Assembly: GCA_905216145.1 (NCBI GenBank)
Contig: CAJMST010000035.1
Span: forward strand, 1-11,599
Length of the DNA stretch: 11,599 nucleotides
Origin: an uncultured bacterium
Lineage (GTDB): Bacteria > Actinomycetota > Coriobacteriia > Coriobacteriales > Coriobacteriaceae
Direction: 5' to 3'
The position numbers and the translations under genes were made by a program. The notes under the pieces are model-generated. The model was not told where the DNA came from, ran no database searches, and saw nothing but the letters and a program-made list of their open reading frames with translations. Shown here in pieces: positions 6,668 to 11,599 of the stretch. The stretch's first letter is position 1, and the number at the start of each line of letters is the position of its first letter.

Positions 6668-6988
6668 ATGGCCGGTATGAACATGCAGCAGATGATGAAG
6701 CAGGCTCGCAAGATGCAGGAGCAGCTTGCCGCCGCGCAGGAGAACCTCAAGTCCCAGACCGTCGACGCCTCTGCCGGCGGCGGCATGGTCAAGGTGACCG
6801 TTAACGGCGAGATGGAGCTCGTCAACCTCACTATTGACCCCGATGCCCTCGATCCCGAGGACGTCGATATGCTGCAGGACATGATCATGGCTGCCGTCAA
6901 CGAGGCCGTCCGCGGCGTCAACGAGCTCGCCAACAAGCAGATGGGCGCCATCACCGGCGGCCTCAACATTCCGGGCATGCCGTTCTAA
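6668..6988 (+). CDS. ybaB: YbaB/EbfC family nucleoid-associated protein
   Basis: 106 aa, the usual family length. YbaB proteins form small dimers that bind DNA and are regularly encoded between dnaX and recR. The N-terminal helix is Met/Gln-rich (MNMQQMMKQARKMQEQL, 4-20); the core contains GGGMVKVTVNGEMELVNLTIDPDAL (38-62 region), the family's hallmark strand-turn-strand; the C-terminus ends GGLNIPGMPF, also typical. ATG 6668 has AAAGGAG at 6656-6662, five bases upstream. recR starts 13 bases after the stop, so the two are one operon. Function in recombination or chromosome organisation is known only broadly for the family. Confidence 0.95.
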   Translation: MAGMNMQQMMKQARKMQEQLAAAQENLKSQTVDASAGGGMVKVTVNGEMELVNLTIDPDALDPEDVDMLQDMIMAAVNEAVRGVNELANKQMGAITGGLNIPGMPF

Positions 6989-7001
6989 GACACGCATATA
7001 T

Positions 7002-7598
7002 ATGAGTGCGAATCACAGTCTGCAAAAACTGCTCGATGAACTGGGTCGTCTGCCGGGCATTGGTCCCAAGTCGGCCCAGCGCATCGCCTATTACCTGCTC
7101 GAGGCCGATGCCGAGGAGGCCCGCCGCCTGGCCGAGGCCATCCTGGAGGTCAAGCAGGAGGTCCACTTTTGCAGCCGTTGCTTTAACTACGCCACGGCCG
7201 ACGAGTGCTCCATCTGCCAGGACCCGATGCGCGATACCACTCGTATTTGCGTGGTGGGCGAGCCGCGCGACGTCCAGGCGATCGAGCGCACGGGCAGCTA
7301 CCACGGCCTGTACCATGTGCTGGGCGGCGTGATCAGCCCCATGGACAAGATTGGCCCTGAGCAGCTGCACATCCGCGAGCTGCTGGCGCGTCTGGGCCAC
7401 GAGGATATCCATGAGGTCATCATCGCCACCAACCCCAACATCGAGGGCGAGACCACGGCGAGCTATCTGGCCCGTACCATCAAGCCGTTGGGCGTCGAGG
7501 TGTCGCGTCTGGCAAGCGGCCTTCCCGTGGGCGGCGACTTGGAGTATGCCGACGAGCTTACGCTTGGCCGCGCCATCGAGGCCCGTCGCGCGATTTAG
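7002..7598 (+). CDS. recR: Recombination mediator protein RecR
   Basis: 198 aa, normal length. RecR forms a ring and, with RecO (and RecF), helps load RecA on gapped DNA. A helix-hairpin-helix LPGIGPKSAQR is at 17-27, a four-cysteine zinc site at C57, C60, C69 and C72, the TOPRIM segment begins VVGEPRD (84-90) and includes NPNIEGE (144-150), and the C-terminal RLASGLPVGGDLEYADELTL (169-188) is characteristic. The start is set by homology: there is no real Shine-Dalgarno sequence in the 13 bases after ybaB (only AAGA plus an AT-rich TATATAT), so translation may depend on coupling to ybaB. Neighbouring ybaB supports a shared transcript. Confidence 0.97.
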   Translation: MSANHSLQKLLDELGRLPGIGPKSAQRIAYYLLEADAEEARRLAEAILEVKQEVHFCSRCFNYATADECSICQDPMRDTTRICVVGEPRDVQAIERTGSYHGLYHVLGGVISPMDKIGPEQLHIRELLARLGHEDIHEVIIATNPNIEGETTASYLARTIKPLGVEVSRLASGLPVGGDLEYADELTLGRAIEARRAI

Positions 7599-7636
7599 GT
7601 GGCGAGCCTGCTCCTGCCGTATGTTTTCCTCGCGAT

Positions 7637-7664
7637 GCACGGGGTAGTCATAATTTCCCCGTGC
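7637..7664 (+). terminator. GC-rich hairpin, possible end of the ybaB-recR transcript
   Basis: GCACGGGG (7637-7644) pairs perfectly with CCCCGTGC (7657-7664) around a 12-base AT-rich loop. It lies 39 bases after the recR stop. The downstream stretch is T/G-rich but has no T-run, so as an intrinsic terminator it is weak; it might instead protect the 3' end or be a protein site. Confidence 0.35.
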
Positions 7665-7673
7665 GACTGTGAG

Positions 7674-7689
7674 TTTGTTGTGCAACAAA
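7674..7689. promoter_or_regulatory. Dyad site TTTGTTG-TG-CAACAAA (candidate operator 1)
   Basis: A perfect 7-bp inverted repeat with a 2-base centre. Its core GTTGTGCAAC (7677-7686) differs by one base from the palindrome at 7750-7759. Both may bind the same dimeric regulator; the identity is unknown. Confidence 0.4.
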
Positions 7690-7714
7690 GATGCTTCGTA
7701 TCCGCTTATCGCAT

Positions 7715-7741
7715 GGATGCTTCCGCTCGCATCCTTAATTT
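7715..7741 (+). terminator. Weak hairpin followed by TTAATTT
   Basis: GGATGC (7715-7720) pairs with GCATCC (7729-7734) around an 8-base loop and is followed by TTAATTT (7735-7741). The stem is short and the tract is interrupted, so it is at best a weak terminator for recR. Confidence 0.25.
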
Positions 7742-7749
7742 GCCCATTC

Positions 7750-7759
7750 GTTGCGCAAC
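7750..7759. promoter_or_regulatory. Palindrome GTTGCGCAAC (candidate operator 2)
   Basis: A perfect 10-bp palindrome that covers the candidate -35 TTGCGC (7751-7756). A protein bound here would block the promoter. It matches operator 1 at nine of ten positions and lies 73 bases away, close to seven helical turns. Confidence 0.45.
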
Positions 7760-7781
7760 CTTTTAGGTTCGCTGATACACT
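7751..7781 (+). promoter_or_regulatory. Candidate promoter of the membrane protein/kinase/FHA operon
   Basis: TTGCGC (7751-7756) and TACACT (7776-7781) are 19 bases apart, with TGA just before the -10. The same TGn-TACACT extended -10 and 19-base spacing occur in front of the left-hand kinase. The start would fall near 7787, exactly at an ATG, so the transcript may be leaderless, a common state in actinobacteria. Confidence 0.4.
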
Positions 7782-7803
7782 CAAATATGGATTTGAATGA
7801 ATG

Positions 7804-7828
7804 CGCCGCTTCTGAGCGGCGTGTTTTT
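7804..7828 (+). terminator. Intrinsic terminator or attenuator directly before the membrane protein gene
   Basis: CGCCGCT (7804-7810) pairs perfectly with AGCGGCG (7815-7821) around the loop TCTG, and TG plus TTTTT (7824-7828) follows. The ribosome-binding site GGAGGAG of the next gene starts only four bases later (7832-7838). It may simply end the recR transcript, but its position between a candidate promoter and the gene suggests conditional read-through. Confidence 0.8.
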
Positions 7829-7843
7829 CTTGGAGGAGAACGC

Positions 7844-8749
7844 ATGCGGCCCGGTGGCACTCAGACAAAGCGCGGCGCCGCGGTGCGCATGCGACGCCGA
7901 CTGGGCTTGGCGCCGCGGGCGTACGTGCTGCTGTCGTGCTCGCTGGTGCTGGTCATGGCTGGCGTTTCTGCCTATGGCATGACCGTGCCGTCCATGATGC
8001 AGGCGCATGCCGCACGCGAACCGCGTGTGGGGCATGAGGTCAAAAGTGATCTGGGTACCACGACTGGATATGCTTGGGCAAGTGTGGTCGCGCATATTGT
8101 GTTTGGCACCGACGATGCGGACGGCGCCGAGGCCCCGGACAACGAAGTCACGCTTGCCAATGGCAAAACCATCGTGCTCACCAACACCAAGATCATCGAT
8201 CGGTTGTCCAACAATAGCGTGGCGGCAACGGTGAATAAAGTCGAGCAGCAGAAGGAGCAGGACGCCCAGCAGTCCGGAAAGCCCGGTAGCTCGGATACTT
8301 CTGGCTCCGGCTCGGATTCATCGAGTTCGGGCGGCGGCTCTGGGTCGGGTTCCTCTACCGGAGGGTCTGGAAACGGCGGCTCGACGGGCGGCAACACTGA
8401 CAACGATGCAAACTCCGGTGGCCTTTCCGCTGCTGAAGAAGAGAGCATTCACAGTTGGCTTGTGACCAAGTACAACATGCTCGACGGCTATGTTTCTCGT
8501 GCCAATGACGTGGTCTCGACCTATAACTCTACGGGAGATCCCAGACCGTGCGACAGCCTGGCGAATGACATGTTTGCCATCCGTGCTGAGTTCGGTCGAC
8601 AAAGGTTCTCGACCGAATCTAAGTGGTATCAGCAGTATGCCAATCTGTGGGGCTGTTATACCAACCTATGTCAATGGGTCGGCCATTACGGCGATGATGA
8701 CGTCGCGCTCGGTAACTTCAACAATAACGTGGCGGCGCTTGCCCTATGA
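7844..8749 (+). CDS. Single-pass membrane protein with Ser/Gly-rich stalk and outer domain, first gene of the kinase operon
   Basis: 301 aa, not recognised. An Arg-rich cytoplasmic N-terminus (R15, R17-19, R25) precedes one hydrophobic helix (about 26-46), predicting N-in, C-out topology. Residues ~50-135 form a first outer part (NEVTLANGKTIVLTNTKIIDRL), then a Ser/Gly/Asp low-complexity stalk (144-195), then a C-terminal domain (~198-301) rich in Trp and Tyr with three cysteines (C236, C271, C276). ATG 7844 has GGAGGAG at 7832-7838, five bases upstream. The frame is also open back to ATG 7787, adding 19 residues if translation starts there. Its stop overlaps the kinase start (ATGA), so the products are made together. 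I infer a sensor or wall-contacting partner of the kinase; no domain match supports a specific ligand. Confidence 0.8.
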   Translation: MRPGGTQTKRGAAVRMRRRLGLAPRAYVLLSCSLVLVMAGVSAYGMTVPSMMQAHAAREPRVGHEVKSDLGTTTGYAWASVVAHIVFGTDDADGAEAPDNEVTLANGKTIVLTNTKIIDRLSNNSVAATVNKVEQQKEQDAQQSGKPGSSDTSGSGSDSSSSGGGSGSGSSTGGSGNGGSTGGNTDNDANSGGLSAAEEESIHSWLVTKYNMLDGYVSRANDVVSTYNSTGDPRPCDSLANDMFAIRAEFGRQRFSTESKWYQQYANLWGCYTNLCQWVGHYGDDDVALGNFNNNVAALAL

Positions 8750-10590
8750 TGACCGATCTTGCATCCACCACACCACAATCGCTCGGTCGCGATCCCATGG
8801 TCGGCCTGCGCCTTGCGCGTGTCGACGGGTTTGAGCCGGCCATTGCGCTCGGTCAGGACGAACTGCCTGCCTATCTGCGTCGTTTTACGATGCTGTTTGC
8901 CGACGATGCCACCATGCGCCGTGGCGGTATCGGCCGCGTGACGCGTGCCGTCAACGCCCAAGGCGAGGCCGTGGCACTCAAGCAGCTCATCTTGCCGGCG
9001 CGCGATGAGTTCGACGACGATGCCGCTCACGAGGCGCTGGTCGCCAAGTTCAAGGCAGCGTTTCGCGAGGAATACGAATGCCATCGCGCCCTTTCGGGCC
9101 TCAAGGGCTTTCCCCGCCTCTATGGCTGGGGCGAGGTTGACAGTGTGCCTGCAATTGTCATGGAATGGGTCGAGGGCGAGACGCTTGCCCGCTTGCGTTC
9201 GCGACTTGCCGTGGACGATGCCGGACGCCTGTCGCCGCTTGTGGCGGCGCGTCTGGGTCGCGACCTGTTCGATCTGCTCTGCCGTATGAGCCTGGTGGGC
9301 GAGGGCTTTGTCCATCGCGATATCTCGCCCGCTAATATTATGGTGCGCACGGCGCGTCTACCGCTTGACCGGCAGCTTGCCGAGGGCACCTTTGACCTGT
9401 GCCTGATCGACTTTGGCTCATCGCTGGCGCTTGAGCCTGCGTCGGCCGTGGCCGGTACCGGCGGCAAGGCATCCTTTACCGAGCGTTATGCCACGCTGCG
9501 TCGCGCGACGGTTGCCTATGCCCCGCCCGAGATGCTCACCGACGATATTCCCGACCTGCGCGCTTTGCGTATGTCGCCGGCGATCGACGTCTATGCCGCG
9601 GCAAGCACGGTTTACGAGCTCATTGCCGGCGTCGCGCCATACGAAGCCGCGCCGAGCACTTCGGGCGCCTCGGGTTCGCGCAAAAAGACGCGCGACATCG
9701 CGAGCCCCTACCGTCTCAAGATGGACACGCGGCCCGACTATCCCATTGGCGCCCATGCGCCCGGTTGCGATTTGACTCAGCTGCTTCGTCGTGAGCCCGA
9801 TGTGGCGCTCGCCGCGGCCGAGCAGGCCCAGCAGCTAGGGCTTGAGCCGGATTCCGAAGAGCTACGCGATGCGCTGGCGTTTGTCGATGCCCAGCTGTTC
9901 GACGTGGTGATGGCCTGTCTGTCCAGCCATCAAAAAGATCGTCCCGAGCCGGCGGCGGTCGAGGCGGCGCTCTCGGCGTTTTCTGACCACTATGCGCAAA
10001 ATGTCGGTCGTTCGCTCCGCGGCGAGCCGCTCACGCCGTGCCCCATGGATGCGTCTGGCCGCGCGGTTCGTCGCGTGCTGATGGTCGGCGCGACGGTCGT
10101 CTGTGGCGTGGTTTGGGCTGTGGTCGTGGTTTCGGCCGCGCTGCTGGCGTCGGGCGCTCGCGTGACGGCGACTTTGGGATCGCTCGTGTGGTCTGGGTCG
10201 CTACCGGGTATTATTGCCGCACTGGCGTTGGCGCTGCCAGGCATAGCCGGCGTTGTCGCGGGGGCACTTGCGCGCGATCGGCGCTCGGGCTTCCTGCAGG
10301 GTGTGCTTGCGCTTTCTGCCTGCGAGGTTCCGGTACTGGTTGTGGCTGCATGTAGCGTATTTTCCCAACGCGCCGTGATGGGCGGCCTTGTTGCCGCTCT
10401 GGTTGCAACCTATACGCTTACGTGGTTTTTGCTTGCGATGGGCTTTGCCTTTGAACTTCCCGTTTCGGCACCGCGACGCACAAAAGCCCAGATGGCGACT
10501 CCGCTTGCCGGTGGAGCCGCAGCTGCCCGTACTTTTGGCGGACCTGTCGAAGTATCGTCCGATTCTATTTCTACGACCAAGGAGGCCTAG
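8746..10590 (+). CDS. Ser/Thr protein kinase with four C-terminal membrane helices
   Basis: 614 aa. After a ~55-residue extension the kinase domain (~56-410) shows the glycine loop RRGGIGRV (58-65, first glycine replaced by Arg), VALK lysine K79, catalytic loop HRDISPANIM (190-199; D192 and N197 present, usual Lys replaced by Ser), DFG at 222-224 and APPE at 259-262. The activation segment is somewhat long, and a ~60-residue insert (about 303-370) sits in the C-lobe. Four hydrophobic segments follow (about 441-468, 485-508, 515-540, 543-571), then a Ser/Thr-rich tail (572-614) that returns to the cytoplasm and could be an autophosphorylation site read by the next gene's FHA domain (inference). 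Start ATG 8746 overlaps the previous stop; ATG 8749 is also possible. The ribosome-binding site of the FHA gene lies in its last codons. Confidence 0.93.
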   Translation: MMTDLASTTPQSLGRDPMVGLRLARVDGFEPAIALGQDELPAYLRRFTMLFADDATMRRGGIGRVTRAVNAQGEAVALKQLILPARDEFDDDAAHEALVAKFKAAFREEYECHRALSGLKGFPRLYGWGEVDSVPAIVMEWVEGETLARLRSRLAVDDAGRLSPLVAARLGRDLFDLLCRMSLVGEGFVHRDISPANIMVRTARLPLDRQLAEGTFDLCLIDFGSSLALEPASAVAGTGGKASFTERYATLRRATVAYAPPEMLTDDIPDLRALRMSPAIDVYAAASTVYELIAGVAPYEAAPSTSGASGSRKKTRDIASPYRLKMDTRPDYPIGAHAPGCDLTQLLRREPDVALAAAEQAQQLGLEPDSEELRDALAFVDAQLFDVVMACLSSHQKDRPEPAAVEAALSAFSDHYAQNVGRSLRGEPLTPCPMDASGRAVRRVLMVGATVVCGVVWAVVVVSAALLASGARVTATLGSLVWSGSLPGIIAALALALPGIAGVVAGALARDRRSGFLQGVLALSACEVPVLVVAACSVFSQRAVMGGLVAALVATYTLTWFLLAMGFAFELPVSAPRRTKAQMATPLAGGAAAARTFGGPVEVSSDSISTTKEA

Positions 10591-10593
10591 GTC

Positions 10594-11532
10594 ATGGCAT
10601 CTCAAGTTGAGCTCACCCCATGCGGGGCCATGTTTGACATCTTTAAGCGCGCAGCGCATCTGAGCCATATCGAGCTGTGCGGCTTGGTGCTTTCGTCCCG
10701 TCCGCTTGCTGACGGCCGCAGCCCGCAGAGCCGGGCCGCCGATCGCTCTTGGGTTTCCCGCTTTATCGTTCGCGCGCCGGTCGGCACGCTTCAGCAGCGC
10801 TACTTTGCCGAATACGGTACCTCGGCTGCGCGTATTATGTCGCAACTGGCCCTGCGCCAGCGAAATCCCATGGACTCCACGGCTGTGATCAATATGGTGT
10901 GCGGTCCTGCAGGTGAACCGATGGTACGCGCGCTCGAAGAGTGCCACCAGGACACGAATCTCTATCGCAACGCGCTCGATCGCCTGTCCCAGGCGGCGGA
11001 ACTCATGCCCGCCGAGCGCGCCGAGGCCGTGCTGGTGCTGTTTGTCGCCGTCGGTTGTTCGGCGGATGTGCGGTCCTCGGTGAACTATGCCATCGACTAC
11101 GCGCACGCGACCTGTGGCGGAGGCACCTCCACGCCGCGTTCGCTTGGCATGTCGATGACCGCAGGCGAGCGCGAACCCGCCCCGGCGCACCCCTTGGGCT
11201 TGCTGCGCGTGCAAAACAGTTTTGTCGTGAGCGCCCCGCGCTGGATTCAGCCGAGTGAGCGGGGTGTTGAGATTGGCGCGCTGGCCACTGGCGAGGGCGA
11301 TATTACCGACGTCGGCGACGATGTCTCGGCCCGCCATGCCCATATCTGGTGCGATGCTCAAAATATCTGGCACGTCGAGGACTTGTCGTCCACCAACGGA
11401 ACCGTGGTGGTAAACGGGGCCACGCGCGTCTGCATTCAGGTCGAGCCCGGCCGTTCCGCCCAACTCAATCCCGGCGACGAGCTCAAGCTCGGCGAATCCA
11501 CTACCTACGCCATTCTCTTCGGTGCCCTCTAG
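10594..11532 (+). CDS. FHA-domain protein, third gene of the kinase operon
   Basis: 312 aa, no membrane helix. The N-terminal ~200 residues look mostly helical and are not recognised (a compact part at ~1-175, then a Pro/Ala hinge). The C-terminal FHA domain (~205-312) shows EIGAL (226-230), VSARHAHI (244-251), DLSSTNGTVVVNG (263-275) and LNPGDELKLG (291-300). FHA domains bind phosphothreonine peptides. The serine, arginine-histidine and asparagine-glycine motifs are intact, but the IGR arginine that normally contacts phosphate is Ala (A229). AAGGAGG at 10579-10585 is eight bases before ATG 10594, and only three bases separate the genes, so it is made with the kinase. Likely role: adaptor or substrate of the adjacent kinase; its own output is unknown. 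Confidence 0.9.
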   Translation: MASQVELTPCGAMFDIFKRAAHLSHIELCGLVLSSRPLADGRSPQSRAADRSWVSRFIVRAPVGTLQQRYFAEYGTSAARIMSQLALRQRNPMDSTAVINMVCGPAGEPMVRALEECHQDTNLYRNALDRLSQAAELMPAERAEAVLVLFVAVGCSADVRSSVNYAIDYAHATCGGGTSTPRSLGMSMTAGEREPAPAHPLGLLRVQNSFVVSAPRWIQPSERGVEIGALATGEGDITDVGDDVSARHAHIWCDAQNIWHVEDLSSTNGTVVVNGATRVCIQVEPGRSAQLNPGDELKLGESTTYAILFGAL

Positions 11533-11599
11533 CCGGCAGTTAGGGACGTTCCTTTTAATATGAGCAGGACATTGTCAAGAGGCAAAATCGGGCCTGGCC
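11533..11599. other. Intergenic end of window
   Basis: 67 bases after the FHA gene with no gene start visible. AGGGACGTTCCTTTTAA (11542-11558) can form only a short, nearly loop-less stem before TTTTAA, so a terminator call is weak. The phrase GGGACGTTCC recalls motifs near IS200-type transposases, from memory only. Confidence 0.3.

Larger units (their letters stand above)
7599..7843. promoter_or_regulatory. 245-base regulatory spacer before the membrane protein/kinase/FHA genes
   Basis: No gene is seen apart from a possible 19-codon in-frame upstream extension of the next gene (7787-7843). In order the spacer contains a GC-rich hairpin (7637-7664), a dyad (7674-7689), a direct repeat GATGCTTC (7690-7697 and 7716-7723), a second hairpin (7715-7734), a second dyad (7750-7759) overlapping a -35, a -10 (7776-7781), and a strong intrinsic terminator (7804-7828). 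The density of dyads marks this as a controlled start of the downstream operon. Confidence 0.6.

Noticed and set aside
6459..6680. 73-codon open frame containing the TTGCATAAT repeats
   Set aside because: No ribosome-binding site, it runs into the ybaB start, and its apparent peptide repeat simply reflects the DNA repeat.
10201..11463. 420-codon open frame on the minus strand opposite the kinase and FHA genes
   Set aside because: The plus strand encodes clear DFG and FHA motifs with good ribosome-binding sites; the minus frame shows no domain and is a high-GC shadow.

Overview
The window is high-GC bacterial chromosome (about 65-68% G+C in the coding stretches I counted by eye). Gene content, leaderless-looking promoters, the DUF3662/FHA and Hanks-kinase complement, and an alanine/proline-rich DnaX suggest an actinobacterium, most likely a gut Coriobacteriia such as Collinsella. 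That placement is an inference from style; there is no rRNA or other taxonomic marker here.

Left block, minus strand (1-3228). A YcxB-like two-helix membrane protein (2512-3228) lies upstream of a Ser/Thr kinase with a large multi-pass membrane tail (510-2363). The kinase overlaps by 4 bases (GTGA) an FhaA-type DUF3662 protein that runs off the left edge (1-513). Kinase and FhaA-like protein are almost certainly co-transcribed and translationally coupled, from a candidate promoter at 2444-2474.

Centre, plus strand (3345-7598). The conserved DNA replication/repair set dnaX, ybaB, recR is present, but dnaX is separated from ybaB-recR by a minus-strand gene for a small membrane-anchored protein (5856-6329) and a spacer rich in inverted repeats. 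This interrupting stretch has visibly lower G+C (about 45-55% in the lines counted) and looks like an insertion into the usual operon. DnaX is long (829 aa) because two Ala/Pro-rich linkers flank a small folded module, and short PW motifs recur in the linkers.

Right block, plus strand (7599-11532). A 245-base regulatory region holds two GTTGYGCAAC dyads, a candidate promoter and a textbook intrinsic terminator placed directly in front of the next ribosome-binding site. It precedes three tightly packed genes: a single-pass membrane protein with a Ser/Gly-rich stalk and an outer domain (7844-8749), a Ser/Thr kinase with four C-terminal membrane helices (8746-10590), and a soluble protein with a C-terminal FHA domain (10594-11532). 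Together they look like a sensor, kinase and phospho-reader module, and I consider this the most interesting unit in the window. Two kinase/FHA modules of different architecture therefore bracket the dnaX-recR region. No tRNA, rRNA, CRISPR array or transposase gene was found.
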